64,000 nucleotides of DNA, from positions 32,023 to 96,022 of the forward strand of contig WHSZ01000015.1 in assembly GCA_009379845.1 (NCBI GenBank), read 5' to 3'. The DNA is from Pseudonocardiaceae bacterium (GTDB taxonomy: Bacteria > Actinomycetota > Actinomycetes > Mycobacteriales > Pseudonocardiaceae). Below, in pieces: positions 36,542 through 46,777 of this stretch (within the stretch, counting starts at the first letter, position 1; every line of letters begins with the position of its first letter). The notes beneath the pieces were generated by a model. The model did not search any database. It was not told the DNA's origin and worked only from the letters and a program-made list of their open reading frames with translations. Position numbers and translations under genes: made by a program.

Positions 36542-38734
36542 TCAGCGAACTGGCTCAGGGACCTTGGGCTCCTCAGGGGACGCCGGGGCGTCCCGAAGGC
36601 CGGCCCGCTCGTGCACGCGGCGCAACGGCTTCGGCGCCCACCACGCCCACCGTCCGAGCATCCGGATCCCGGCAGGTACCAGCACCCCGCGGATCAGCGT
36701 GGCGTCGATCAGGATCGCCAGTCCGCTACCGAGGCCGAACATCTGGATGAAGCTGACCCCGCTTGTCACGAACGCGAAGAAGCTCACGGCCAGCAGCGCC
36801 GCCGCCATGGACACCAGCCGGCCGGTTCGGGACATGCCCTGCACCACGGCATCCATGGCGCTCGCGCCGCCGTCCCGAAGCTCCTTGATCCTGCTGAGCA
36901 CGAACACCTCGTAATCCATGGACAGCCCGAACACGATGCAGAACAGCAGCATCAGCATGCTGGTGTTCAGTGGCATCGGCGTGAAGCCGAGCAACGACGC
37001 CAGCGCCCCTTCCTGGAAGATCCACACCAGCACACCGAGCGTGGCCGACAGCCCGAGCACGTTGAACAGCAGCGCCCGCAACGGTTGCAGCAGGCTGCCG
37101 CTGAACAGGAACAGCAGCACGAACGTCGTGATGGCGATCAGCGCCATGGCCAGCGGCAGCCGGTCACCGATCGAGGCTTTGCTGTCCACCAGGGCCGCGG
37201 ACTCGCCGCCGACCATGATCCGCGCACCGGCCGGCGGCGCTTCCTGACGGATCGAGCCGACCAGGTCCTGCGCGGTCGCTGAATGGGTGTCGGCCGTGGT
37301 CGTGACGGTGATGCGCTGGGCGTTCGGGCGAGCCAGCGCCGCGTCGGTCGGCGCGGAACCGGCCGACCGACCGTCCACGAATCCGCCCGCGCTCGACGAC
37401 ACGTGGGTCACACCAGGGAGTTCCGATACCCGTCCCGCGTAGTCCGCCAGCGGAGCCTGCCGCACGTTCCCCGTCGCCACAATCTCGATCGCACCGGTGT
37501 CCGCGTTCGGGAAGTCGCTGCGGAGCGTGTCGCCGACCACCCTGCTCGGTGACGACTGCGGCAGCACCCGGTCGTCCGGCATGCCGAAGTCCACCCGCAG
37601 CAACGGGACCGCAGCGACGATCAGCACGATGAGCACCGGAGCGGCGGCGAGCAGCGGTCGCCGGGTAACTCCGGTCGCCACCCGTGCCCAGAACCGGGAC
37701 TCCGCACTGGGTGCGCGCTTGGCCCACGGCAGGCGGCCCGCGTTGGTCCGATGGCCGAGCACCGCGAGCAGTGCCGGCAGCACCACGATCGCGCTGACGA
37801 TCGCGATGAGCACCACGCCGATGCCGGCGTAGGCGAACGAGCGCAGGAAGTACAGCGGGAACAGCAGCAGCGCGGCCAGCGCGACGGCGACCGTGGCGCC
37901 ACTGAACACGATGGTGCGGCCAGCCGTTTCCACGGTGCGCACCACCGCGGCGGTCACGTCCCGCCCGGCCGCGAGCTCTTCGCGGAACCGGTAGACACTG
38001 AGTAACGCATAGTCGATGGCGAGGCCGAGCCCGAGTGCCGTGGTCAGGTTGATGGCGAACACGGAGACATCGGTCATCGACCCGAGTACGGACAGCTCCG
38101 CGAATGTGCCAAGGATCGCGATACCGCCGACGGCCAGTGGGAGCAGCGCCGAGACGATGCTGCCGAACACGATCACCAGCAGCAGCAGGATCACCGGCAC
38201 CGCGATCGCCTCGGCCACCGCCAGGTCGGTTGCCACTTGCTCCGGCACGTCGTGCAGAACCGCTTTGCCCCCGCCGAGCCGCACCGTCATCGGCCCCTCG
38301 TCTCCGGTGTATCGCTCGCGGAGATCGGCAACGTCGCCGTCTCCGTCGGCGAGGTGGGCCAGCACCAGGGCGGAGCGCCCGTCGTCGGAACGCATCGGTG
38401 GCGCGTTGGTGCTCCAGTAGGACACCACCTGGGACAGCGCCGGGTCGCCCGCGAGTTCCTCGGTGAGCTGGCCACCGGTGGTGCGGGCGGTCGGGTCGTC
38501 CACCGTCCCGGATTTCGCGTTGACCACGAACACCAGGTCGGCCTGGCCGCCGAACCGGGAGTCGATGAGGTCCTGGGCTTGGCTGGACTCCGCCGCCGGA
38601 TCGGCGAAGCCCTCGGATTTCAGTTTGTCGAACGCGGTGAAACCGAAAGCGCCGGCCGCGACGAGCAAGAGCAACGTCACCACCAGGATTGGGCGTGCAC
38701 GTCTGGCCGCGAACCGGCCGATGCTGCTGAACAT
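36542..38734 (-). CDS. MMPL-family (RND-type) exporter
   Basis: 730 aa with twelve predicted spans in two MMPL modules. Each module has one span, a large external loop and five spans, the layout of actinobacterial MmpL lipid or drug exporters. The intramembrane G-L-A-I-D-Y-A (first half) and G-L-S-M-D-Y-E-V-F (second half) carry the Asp-Tyr pairs used for proton transfer. ATG 38734 is chosen at the start of F-S-S-I-G-R-F-A-A-R-R; the frame is open upstream but crosses the operator region. It is divergent from a TetR regulator, the usual arrangement for a repressed exporter. The cargo is unknown. Confidence 0.9.
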   Translation of the reverse strand: MFSSIGRFAARRARPILVVTLLLLVAAGAFGFTAFDKLKSEGFADPAAESSQAQDLIDSRFGGQADLVFVVNAKSGTVDDPTARTTGGQLTEELAGDPALSQVVSYWSTNAPPMRSDDGRSALVLAHLADGDGDVADLRERYTGDEGPMTVRLGGGKAVLHDVPEQVATDLAVAEAIAVPVILLLLVIVFGSIVSALLPLAVGGIAILGTFAELSVLGSMTDVSVFAINLTTALGLGLAIDYALLSVYRFREELAAGRDVTAAVVRTVETAGRTIVFSGATVAVALAALLLFPLYFLRSFAYAGIGVVLIAIVSAIVVLPALLAVLGHRTNAGRLPWAKRAPSAESRFWARVATGVTRRPLLAAAPVLIVLIVAAVPLLRVDFGMPDDRVLPQSSPSRVVGDTLRSDFPNADTGAIEIVATGNVRQAPLADYAGRVSELPGVTHVSSSAGGFVDGRSAGSAPTDAALARPNAQRITVTTTADTHSATAQDLVGSIRQEAPPAGARIMVGGESAALVDSKASIGDRLPLAMALIAITTFVLLFLFSGSLLQPLRALLFNVLGLSATLGVLVWIFQEGALASLLGFTPMPLNTSMLMLLFCIVFGLSMDYEVFVLSRIKELRDGGASAMDAVVQGMSRTGRLVSMAAALLAVSFFAFVTSGVSFIQMFGLGSGLAILIDATLIRGVLVPAGIRMLGRWAWWAPKPLRRVHERAGLRDAPASPEEPKVPEPVR

Positions 38735-38755
38735 GGGTGCCCCCGGAAGGTGTGG

Positions 38756-38773
38756 ATGTTGACATGCATAAAC
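38756..38773 (+). promoter_or_regulatory. Operator-like site 1 between MMPL and TetR genes
   Basis: The 18-mer ATGTTGACA-TGCA-TAAAC. The same ATGTTGACAnnnnTAAAC pattern occurs once more in inverted orientation 26 bp further on. The embedded TTGACA could act as a -35 for the TetR gene. Confidence 0.6.
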
Positions 38774-38799
38774 TTTCCGTGTGTTAACTTGGCATCGAT

Positions 38800-38817
38800 G
38801 TTTACAACTGTCAACAT
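38800..38817 (-). promoter_or_regulatory. Operator-like site 2 between MMPL and TetR genes
   Basis: Read on the minus strand this is ATGTTGACA-GTTG-TAAAC, identical to site 1 outside the central four bases. It ends 6 nt before the TetR start codon and its TTGACA faces the MMPL gene. Confidence 0.6.
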
Positions 38818-38823
38818 GCAAGC

Positions 38824-39549
38824 GTGGCGAAGACGGCGAAGTCTGAGAAATCTGAGAGCGCTCGGCGCGGCTACCACCACGGCGACCTGCGCAACGCGCT
38901 GATCGAGGCGGCTGCCCAGCTCGCGCTGGACGGCGGCCCCGAGTCGGTCACCATCCGGGCCGCCGCCCGCGCCGTTGGGGTGACCCCCACCGCCGCCTAC
39001 CGCCATTTCGCCGGTCACGAAGAGCTGGTGGAGGCCGCCAAGCAGCAGGCGATGGAGCACCTGACGGGGGCGATGGCTGCGGAGATCCGTAGCCGCCCGG
39101 ACATCGACGACCGGACCTTGCGGGCGTTGAGCGACTTCGCCGCGATCGGCCGTGGCTACCTCAACTTCGCGCTCGACCACCCCGGTTTGTTCCGCACCGC
39201 GTTCTCGCGCGGCGGTCCGCTGTTGCCGCCGCCAGAGGAGCAGACCGCGGAAAGCCCGTTCCGCAAGCTGGTCGATGCGATGGACGAGCTGGTCAACGTC
39301 GGCTACCTGCCGGCCGAGCGGCGACCGCTTGCCGAGCTGACCGCGTGGTCGATGGTGCACGGCCTGGCCATGCTGGTGCTGGAGGGGCCGTTGCGCGAGA
39401 TCGACGAGCAGACGCGGCACCAGGTGTTGCTTCGCAGCATCGAAATAATGGGTTCCGGGCTCAGCGGATCGCCGCTGCCGGCGGAACTACGTGCGGTGCT
39501 CGCGGACCTGGCGGGCGATCTCGACAGTGACGGTGAACACACTCCGTAG
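38824..39549 (+). CDS. TetR-family regulator
   Basis: 241 aa. The N-terminal DNA-binding domain (about residues 17-65) shows the TetR pattern, with recognition helix V-T-P-T-A-A-Y-R-H-F and the preceding T-I-R-A-A-A-R-A-V-G-V. The C-terminal ligand domain is of the WHG type (W-S-M-V-H-G-L). GTG start with no ribosome site, 6 nt after operator-like site 2. The gene is divergent from the MMPL exporter, which it very probably represses together with itself. Confidence 0.9.
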   Translation: MAKTAKSEKSESARRGYHHGDLRNALIEAAAQLALDGGPESVTIRAAARAVGVTPTAAYRHFAGHEELVEAAKQQAMEHLTGAMAAEIRSRPDIDDRTLRALSDFAAIGRGYLNFALDHPGLFRTAFSRGGPLLPPPEEQTAESPFRKLVDAMDELVNVGYLPAERRPLAELTAWSMVHGLAMLVLEGPLREIDEQTRHQVLLRSIEIMGSGLSGSPLPAELRAVLADLAGDLDSDGEHTP

Positions 39550-39567
39550 CCCGTGAATCCTGTTGAT

Positions 39568-39581
39568 CACACGGTCGTGTG
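39568..39581 (+). terminator. Possible terminator after the TetR gene
   Basis: CACACG-GT-CGTGTG forms a short hairpin 19 nt after the stop codon, followed after 6 nt by TTCTTT. Confidence 0.35.
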
Positions 39582-39763
39582 GGCGTTCTTTCCGTAACGC
39601 GCTACCAGCCCGTTATTAGATCCCGATCATGCTCTTCCGTTTTCACCCGACCGTGACGTAGGTTACTTGCGCGTACGGGTGCCGGGAATTCACTCCACGT
39701 GATTGCCGATTGCGTTGCCATGCCGTCGGACGTGGGGCCCGTGCGGTGACGAGGGAAGGGAAA

Positions 39764-41011
<1,248 letters not shown>

Positions 41012-41030
41012 CCCACGTCCGCCGGTGTCG

Positions 41031-41795
41031 TCAGGGAGGCGGCGAGTCGAGCAGTGGTAACAACGGGGTGCGCTGGTCCTCAGGTAGGTAACCGGCGTAG
41101 TAGTCGTACAGCGCACGCCTTGCCAGTCGGGAAGCTCGCTCGCCGTCTCCCGCGCGGACGGCCTCCAATACCTCGCCATGGTGCTCCAGCGAGGTGCGCA
41201 TCACGGCGCGGCGGTCCGGGGCGTGCTGCAGCTTGTCCTTGATCAACTCCAGCACGACATCCCGCACCACCTCGCCGCACACCACGATCAGCGGATTTCC
41301 GGTTGCGCGCGCTACGGCGTCGTGGAACGCCACGTCGGCGTGGCTGAACGCCAGGTAGTCCGGCTCCCGCGCCGCGGCGAGCGCGCCCATCTCGTCAAGC
41401 GCCGAAGTCATCTCCGCCAGCTGCTCGTCGGTACGCAGTCGCGCGGCCAGCAGGTAGGCCGATCCCTCGAGCAGCATTCGGAACTGCAGCAGCTCCCCGA
41501 ATCCCAGCTGCCCGGCACGGGCCAACCGGTGCATGGATCTGTGCAGTGCGGCAGGAGAGGCGGAGAGCACCTCGGGACCGCGCGGATCGCCAGGGCGGGA
41601 CCGGATCACCTCGCTGGACTGCAGCACGCGCAGTGCTTCGCGCACGGTCGAGCGGCTGACCTCGAACTGGCTCATCAGGTCACGCTCGCTCGGCAACCGC
41701 TGGCCGGGGGTGAGCTCGCCGGCCAGCACCGCGTGCTCGATCTGCTCCACGATGCGCTGGTACGCGTGGACCGGGGAAACCGGTTCGAATTTCAC
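41031..41795 (-). CDS. GntR-family regulator, FadR (FCD) subfamily
   Basis: 254 aa. The winged-helix domain (about 10-75) has the FadR pattern R-L-P-S-E-R-D-L and V-S-R-S-T-V-R-E-A-L. The C-terminal FCD ligand domain is all-helical and has the metal-site histidines in F-H-D-A-V and H-H-G-E-V. GTG 41795 has AAGGA 9-10 nt upstream. It faces a peptide-type ABC importer operon, and a perfect FadR-subfamily operator lies between them, so it most likely controls that operon in response to the imported compound or a product. Confidence 0.9.
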   Translation of the reverse strand: MKFEPVSPVHAYQRIVEQIEHAVLAGELTPGQRLPSERDLMSQFEVSRSTVREALRVLQSSEVIRSRPGDPRGPEVLSASPAALHRSMHRLARAGQLGFGELLQFRMLLEGSAYLLAARLRTDEQLAEMTSALDEMGALAAAREPDYLAFSHADVAFHDAVARATGNPLIVVCGEVVRDVVLELIKDKLQHAPDRRAVMRTSLEHHGEVLEAVRAGDGERASRLARRALYDYYAGYLPEDQRTPLLPLLDSPPP

Positions 41796-41799
41796 GGCA

Positions 41800-41825
41800 C
41801 GGTGTTCCTTGACGGTGTTCCTTGA
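41800..41825. repeat. Perfect 13-bp tandem duplication in the GntR gene leader
   Basis: CGGTGTTCCTTGA at 41800-41812 is repeated at 41813-41825, with a weaker third copy after it. On the minus strand each copy carries AAGGA, so the ribosome-binding site of the GntR gene is duplicated. Confidence 0.92.
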
Positions 41826-41869
41826 CGGGTCTCTTGACCGGGTTGGCGAGTGCTGGAAACCTAGGCTAC

Positions 41870-41880
41870 TGGTCCGACCA
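41870..41880. promoter_or_regulatory. GntR/FadR-type operator of the ABC importer operon
   Basis: TGGTCCGACCA is a perfect 11-bp inverted repeat and fits the FadR-subfamily consensus TNGTNNNACNA at every fixed position. It starts 2 nt after a possible -10 hexamer (TAGGCT, 41862-41867), covering the expected transcription start of the importer operon. Confidence 0.65.
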
Positions 41881-41903
41881 GCATACTGGTTCCCGGAGGA
41901 CTG

Positions 41904-43400
41904 ATGCGGCGAAAAGCCCGGTGCGCGGCGGTTCTCGCGCTGCTCGCCGTGCTTTCGAGCTGCTCGGCCGGATCGACCGCGACGGTGTCCCAGGACGAGT
42001 CCACGCTCTCCGTGGGATTCACCGCGGAACCGGAGAACTTCGACTTCACTAGCACGGACGGCGCCGCCATCCCGCAAGCGCTGCTATACAACGTCTACGA
42101 GAGCCTGGTGAAGGTCGACGCGCGGGGCCGGATCAAGCCGCTGCTCGCGAAGTCATGGACGGTCAGCCGGGACCGCACGGTGTACGACTTCCAGCTCCGG
42201 CCGGACGCCACCTTCAGCAACGGCGCCAAGTTCACCGCGCGGGACGTGAAATTCTCCATCGAGCGGGCCAAGACCGACTGGACGATATCCCTGAAGTCCA
42301 AAATGGACGTTGTGGATCGGGTGGAGGTGCTCGGTCCCACCCACGCCCGGGTGGTGCTGAGCAGGCCGAGCAACTCGTGGCTGTTCGACATGGCAAGCCG
42401 GGTCGGGGCGATGTTCAGCCGGACCGGCGTCGCGGATCTGGCGAACAAGCCGGTGGGCACCGGACCCTACGTGGTGGCTGATCGTCGCCGGGGAGATTCC
42501 ATCGTGCTGCCCGAGAATCCGAACTACTGGGGCCGTAAACCGGCTTACCGCACGGTGGTGCTGAAGTACATCGCGGATCCGACCGCGTTGAACAACGCCT
42601 TGCTGAGCAACGAGATCGACGTGATCTCGCAGATCACCGCGCCCGATTCGGTGCCGCAATTCGAGGCGGACAACCGGTTTCGGGTTATCCAGGGCACCAC
42701 CAGCGGCGAGGTGGTGCTTGCCTACAACAACGCCAAGCCACCGCTGGACGATGTCCGGGTGCGCCGGGCACTGACCATGGCGATCGACCGGAAAGCCTTG
42801 CTGGACACGGCTTGGGCCGGGCGGGGTGAGCTGATCGGCAGCATGGTCCCGCCGACCGACCCCTGGTTCGAAGACCTCTCCGGTGCCTACCCGCACGATC
42901 CCGCGCGGGCGAAACGGCTGCTCGCCTCCGCCGGCAAGCAGAACATGTCGCTGCGGCTGCGCATCGCGAACCTGCCGTACGCGATGTCCGCGGCCCAGGT
43001 CATCGAGTCCGAACTGAGCGAGATCGGAGTCCGGGTGACCATCGAGCCGCTGGATTTCCCCGCCGTGTGGCTCAAGGAGGTGTTCACCGACCACGACTAC
43101 GACATGTCGATCGTGCAGCACGTCGAGGCGCGGGACATCGTCACGTTCGGCGATCCGGACTTCTACTGGGGATACCACAACCCGCGCGTGGCACGCCTGC
43201 TGGAGCAGGCCGACAGCGGGCCGCCGAGCCGGCAGGCCGGCACCATGCGCCGCGTCGCGAGGCAGATCACCGCCGATGCCGCGGCCAACTGGCTGTTCCT
43301 GTTCCCCAACGTGATCGCGGCCAAGACGAAGGTAACCGGCCTGGTGCCAAACCAGGTCAGTGAGTCGTTCGACCTCACGGGCGTGAAGCCGGCCCGATGA
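41904..43400 (+). CDS. Peptide/nickel-type ABC transporter substrate-binding lipoprotein
   Basis: 498 aa, solute-binding protein family 5. The lipobox L-S-S-C (Cys20) follows a typical lipoprotein signal peptide. Domain features include N-V-Y-E-S-L-V-K, the L-A-K-S-W-T-V-S segment and R-V-R-R-A-L-T-M-A-I-D-R-K, all usual for the Dpp/Opp family. Ligands of this family include peptides, nickel, sugars and opines; given the downstream amidase, an amide-bearing compound is plausible but not shown. A good ribosome site (GGAGGA) precedes ATG 41904. It overlaps the first permease gene by ATGA. Confidence 0.9.
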   Translation: MRRKARCAAVLALLAVLSSCSAGSTATVSQDESTLSVGFTAEPENFDFTSTDGAAIPQALLYNVYESLVKVDARGRIKPLLAKSWTVSRDRTVYDFQLRPDATFSNGAKFTARDVKFSIERAKTDWTISLKSKMDVVDRVEVLGPTHARVVLSRPSNSWLFDMASRVGAMFSRTGVADLANKPVGTGPYVVADRRRGDSIVLPENPNYWGRKPAYRTVVLKYIADPTALNNALLSNEIDVISQITAPDSVPQFEADNRFRVIQGTTSGEVVLAYNNAKPPLDDVRVRRALTMAIDRKALLDTAWAGRGELIGSMVPPTDPWFEDLSGAYPHDPARAKRLLASAGKQNMSLRLRIANLPYAMSAAQVIESELSEIGVRVTIEPLDFPAVWLKEVFTDHDYDMSIVQHVEARDIVTFGDPDFYWGYHNPRVARLLEQADSGPPSRQAGTMRRVARQITADAAANWLFLFPNVIAAKTKVTGLVPNQVSESFDLTGVKPAR

Positions 43401-44356
43401 CGACCTCGGCTGTGCTCATGGCGCTCGCGCGGCGTGCCGCGATCCTGCTGGCCAGCGTGCTGGTGGCGTCCGTGGTGATCTTCCTCTTCATGACGGTGAT
43501 CCCCGGCGATCCAGCACAGGTCGCGCTCGGCGTGAACGCCACCCCGGAGCTGCTCGCCAGGACCCGGCATGAGTTCGGGCTGGACCGGCCGCTGATCAGC
43601 CAGTACCTGGACTGGGTTGGCGGCGTCTTCTCCGGTGACTTCGGAACGTCCTACGTCACGCGCGAGCCGATCGGCCCGCAGTTGGTCGACCGGCTCGGGG
43701 TCACGGTGTGGCTGGTCGGCACCGGCATGCTGGTGGCGCTCGCGATGGCGATCCCGCTCGGCACGCTGGCCGCGGTGCGGCACCGCAAACCGAGCGGTGC
43801 GGCCATCTCCGGGTTCGCGCAGCTCGGTATCGCGGTGCCCGCGTTCCTCGCCGGGATGCTGCTCGTCCAGCTGTTCGCGGTCCGGCTCGGCTGGTTGCCG
43901 TCCGGCGGCTGGACGCCGCCGAACCAGGACGCCGGCGCGTTCCTGCGCGGCCTTGTGCTGCCGGCGCTTTCGCTCGGGCTGGTGCAGGGCGCGGTGCTCA
44001 CCCGGTACGTGCGCACGTCGGTGCTGGACACGCTCGGCCAGGACTACCTGCGCACCGCGCGGTCGAAGGGGCTGCGGCCGTATCAGGCGCTGTTCCGGCA
44101 CGGGCTGCGCAACGCCGCGCTGCCGGTGATCACCGTGCTCGGGCTGCAGCTCGCCACCCTGCTGATTGGCGCGGTGGTGGTGGAGCGGGTGTTCGTGCTG
44201 CCGGGGCTCGGCAGCATGCTGCTGGATTCGGTGGCGTCCCGCGATCTGCTCGCGGTGCAGGGCATCGTGCTGGTGCTGGTGGTCGGCGTGTTGCTGGTGA
44301 ACTTCGTGGTGGACCTGCTGTACACGGTTCTCGACCCGCGGCTTCGGGGGTCGTGA
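43397..44356 (+). CDS. ABC transporter permease, DppB type
   Basis: 319 aa with six predicted spans and the family EAA motif region (R-T-A-R-S-K-G-L-R-P-Y-Q-A-L-F-R-H-G-L) that contacts the ATPase. Its N-terminal segment A-I-L-L-A-S-V-L-V-A-S-V-V-I-F and the I-P-G-D-P-A motif are standard for DppB. ATG overlaps the preceding stop by 4 nt and its own TGA overlaps the next ATG by one base, so the whole transporter is translationally coupled. Confidence 0.92.
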   Translation: MTTSAVLMALARRAAILLASVLVASVVIFLFMTVIPGDPAQVALGVNATPELLARTRHEFGLDRPLISQYLDWVGGVFSGDFGTSYVTREPIGPQLVDRLGVTVWLVGTGMLVALAMAIPLGTLAAVRHRKPSGAAISGFAQLGIAVPAFLAGMLLVQLFAVRLGWLPSGGWTPPNQDAGAFLRGLVLPALSLGLVQGAVLTRYVRTSVLDTLGQDYLRTARSKGLRPYQALFRHGLRNAALPVITVLGLQLATLLIGAVVVERVFVLPGLGSMLLDSVASRDLLAVQGIVLVLVVGVLLVNFVVDLLYTVLDPRLRGS

Positions 44357-45186
44357 TGGCCCTCGCGCAGCGTTCCCGGAACGCCAGCCTGCTCGCCGGC
44401 GGCACGCTGGTCGGCCTGGTGGTGCTCGCCGCGCTGGTGTCCTTCGGGTGGACGCCGCACGATCCGCTGCGGGTGGAGGCCACCGATCGGCTGCTCGGGC
44501 CGACCGGCCGGTACGTGTTCGGCACCGACAGATTCGGCCGGGACGTGGCAAGCCAGCTGCTGGTGGGCGCCCGCAGCACGCTCTACGTCGGGGTGGTGGC
44601 GGTCGGGCTGGCCGCGCTGGTCGGCACCCCGCTCGGCATCCTCGCCGGTATGTCCCGGCGCTGGCTCGGCGAGTTCGTGATGCGGGCGAACGACCTGGTG
44701 CTGGCGTTTCCCGCGCTGCTGCTGGCGATCATGTTCGGCGCGGTTTTCGGCGCCGGCACGCTGACCGCCATGATCGCGATCGGGATCGCGACGGTGCCGT
44801 CCTTCGCGCGCATCGCGCGGTCCGGGACGCTGCAGGTGATGAGCACCGAGTACGTGCTCGCCGCCAGGGCTGCCGGGCGCTCGCCGGCGTTCATCGCACG
44901 CCGGCACGTGCTGCCGAACATCGCCGGGCTGGTGATCGTGCAGTGCTCGGTGTCGTTCGCGATCGCCGTGCTCGCCGAGGCGGCGCTGTCCTTCCTCGGG
45001 TTCGGCACCCGGCCGCCGACGCCGTCCTGGGGCCGGATGCTGCAGGAATCCCAGGAACTCCTCGCCGTGGAACCCAGGCTCGCGCTCATCCCCGGCATCG
45101 CCATCGCGCTCGCGGTGCTCGGCTTCAACTTGCTCGGCGACGGCCTGCGTGACCGCTTCGACCCGCGCCTGGAGGCCTACCGATGA
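44356..45186 (+). CDS. ABC transporter permease, DppC type
   Basis: 276 aa, second permease half with six predicted spans. The cytoplasmic coupling loop A-A-R-A-A-G-R-S-P-A-F-I-A-R-R-H-V-L-P-N and the N-terminal G-T-D-R-F-G-R-D motif are typical of DppC. ATG 44356 shares its A with the TGA of the previous gene. The last codons overlap the ATPase gene by 4 nt. Confidence 0.92.
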   Translation: MALAQRSRNASLLAGGTLVGLVVLAALVSFGWTPHDPLRVEATDRLLGPTGRYVFGTDRFGRDVASQLLVGARSTLYVGVVAVGLAALVGTPLGILAGMSRRWLGEFVMRANDLVLAFPALLLAIMFGAVFGAGTLTAMIAIGIATVPSFARIARSGTLQVMSTEYVLAARAAGRSPAFIARRHVLPNIAGLVIVQCSVSFAIAVLAEAALSFLGFGTRPPTPSWGRMLQESQELLAVEPRLALIPGIAIALAVLGFNLLGDGLRDRFDPRLEAYR

Positions 45187-45959
45187 CCGTGCTGCGGGTG
45201 GACGAGCTGTCGGTGTCGGCTGGCGGGCAGTCGTTGGTGCGCGACGTGTCGTTCCAGATCGGTGCCGGCGAGCGGGTCGGGCTGATCGGCGAATCCGGCT
45301 CCGGCAAGACGCTGACCGCGTCGTCGGTGCTCGGTTTGCTGCCGGACGGGTTGCACGCGACCGGATCGGTGCGGCTCGGCGAGCAGGAGCTGCTCGGCGC
45401 GAGCGAGCGAACCCTGTCCCGGCTGCGTGGCATGGAGATCTCGATGGTGTTCCAGGAACCCATGACCGCGCTGAACCCGTCGATGCGGGTCGGCAGCCAG
45501 GTCGCCGAGCCCATGCTGCTGCACGGCACCCGACCGGATCGGCGCGCGGCGCGCAGCGCGGCGGTGGAACTGTTCGACTCGGTGCGGTTACCGGACCCGG
45601 AAGGCACCGCACGGGCCTACCCCCACCAACTCTCCGGCGGGCAGCGCCAGCGCGTGCTGCTGGCGATCGCGCTGGCCAACGACCCGGCGCTGCTGATCTG
45701 TGACGAGCCGACAACCGCGCTCGACGTCACGGTGCAGGCGCAGATCCTGGCGCTGATCCTGGCCGCGACGAGGGAACGGGACACCGCGTTGCTGTTCATC
45801 ACCCACGATCTCGCGGTGGTGGCCTCGGTATGCGAACGGGTGCTTGTGATGCTGGACGGCGAGATCATCGAGTCCGGCGGCACCCGCGAGGTGCTCAGCA
45901 GCCCACGGCACGAGTACACCGGGAAGCTGCTCGCCGCTTCGGACCTGGAGGCGCGATGA
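45183..45959 (+). CDS. ABC transporter ATP-binding protein, DppD type
   Basis: 258 aa. Walker A G-E-S-G-S-G-K-T, signature L-S-G-G-Q-R-Q-R and Walker B L-L-I-C-D-E-P-T-T-A-L-D are complete. It is shorter than the usual 320-330 aa because it lacks the C-terminal oligopeptide-transporter extension that often carries an iron-sulfur cluster. ATGA overlaps on both sides bind it into the operon. Confidence 0.92.
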   Translation: MTVLRVDELSVSAGGQSLVRDVSFQIGAGERVGLIGESGSGKTLTASSVLGLLPDGLHATGSVRLGEQELLGASERTLSRLRGMEISMVFQEPMTALNPSMRVGSQVAEPMLLHGTRPDRRAARSAAVELFDSVRLPDPEGTARAYPHQLSGGQRQRVLLAIALANDPALLICDEPTTALDVTVQAQILALILAATRERDTALLFITHDLAVVASVCERVLVMLDGEIIESGGTREVLSSPRHEYTGKLLAASDLEAR

Positions 45960-46777
45960 CGGCGCCGAGCGAACCACCCGCGGCTACCCAGCCGCTGATC
46001 GAAGCGCGCGATCTCGAGCGCCGCTACACCCGCTCCCGCCGGCGCTCGGTGCACGCGCTGCGCGGGGTGTCCTTCGAGATCGCCGCGGGGCAACGGTTCG
46101 GCATCGTGGGCGAGTCCGGCTCCGGAAAGTCCACTTTGGTCAGGTTGCTGGCGGCGCTCGACACGCCAACCGCCGGCTCGGTGTCCTTCCGAGGCAACCG
46201 GATCGACGGCGTGGCTGAGCGGGGTTTGCGGTTCCTCCGTTCCGAGCTGCAGATCGTTTTCCAGGATCCGATGGGCTCCCTCGACCCGCGGATGCGGGTA
46301 CGGGACATCATCCGCGAGCCGCTCGGCCGGACCCGGCGCGCCGAGCACACCGAGCGCGTCGCGGAGCTGCTTGAGGCCGTCGAGCTGCCTGCCGACTCCG
46401 GGCAGCGCTACCCGCACCAGTTCTCCGGCGGGCAACGGCAGCGCATCTCAATCGCCCGCGCGCTTGCCCCACGGCCGAGCGTGCTGATCGCCGACGAACC
46501 GGTGAGCGCACTGGATGTTTCGGTGCGGGCACAGATCCTGGACCTGCTGCTGGATCTGGTGGAACGCCTCGGGCTCACCCTGGTCTTCGTCTCGCACGAC
46601 CTCAACGTGGTGCGGTACGTGTGCGACGAAGTAGCGGTGATGCGGCACGGCGAGATCGTCGAGCGCGGCCCGATCGACCGGGTCTACGCGGAGCCAGCAC
46701 ATCCGTACACCCAGCAGCTGCTCGCGGCGGCCCCATCGCTGCGGGCGGCACTGGCCCGACTGGAGGAAGGACCCTGA
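45956..46777 (+). CDS. ABC transporter ATP-binding protein, DppF type
   Basis: 273 aa; second ATPase. Walker A G-E-S-G-S-G-K-S-T, signature F-S-G-G-Q-R-Q-R and Walker B V-L-I-A-D-E-P-V-S-A-L-D are complete, and the end H-P-Y-T-Q-Q-L-L-A-A-A-P is the usual start of the family tail, here shortened. It overlaps DppD by 4 nt and its TGA overlaps the ATG of the SDR gene. Confidence 0.92.
   Translation: MTAPSEPPAATQPLIEARDLERRYTRSRRRSVHALRGVSFEIAAGQRFGIVGESGSGKSTLVRLLAALDTPTAGSVSFRGNRIDGVAERGLRFLRSELQIVFQDPMGSLDPRMRVRDIIREPLGRTRRAEHTERVAELLEAVELPADSGQRYPHQFSGGQRQRISIARALAPRPSVLIADEPVSALDVSVRAQILDLLLDLVERLGLTLVFVSHDLNVVRYVCDEVAVMRHGEIVERGPIDRVYAEPAHPYTQQLLAAAPSLRAALARLEEGP

Noticed and set aside
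42887..43087. Possible frameshift in the substrate-binding protein gene
   Set aside because: The plus-strand frame is continuous with family-typical sequence from signal peptide to end; the other frames are shadows.
43163..45714. Long minus-strand open frames across the ABC importer genes
   Set aside because: Composition is R/H/Q/P-rich with no recognisable domain; the plus-strand genes are complete and overlap by ATGA.
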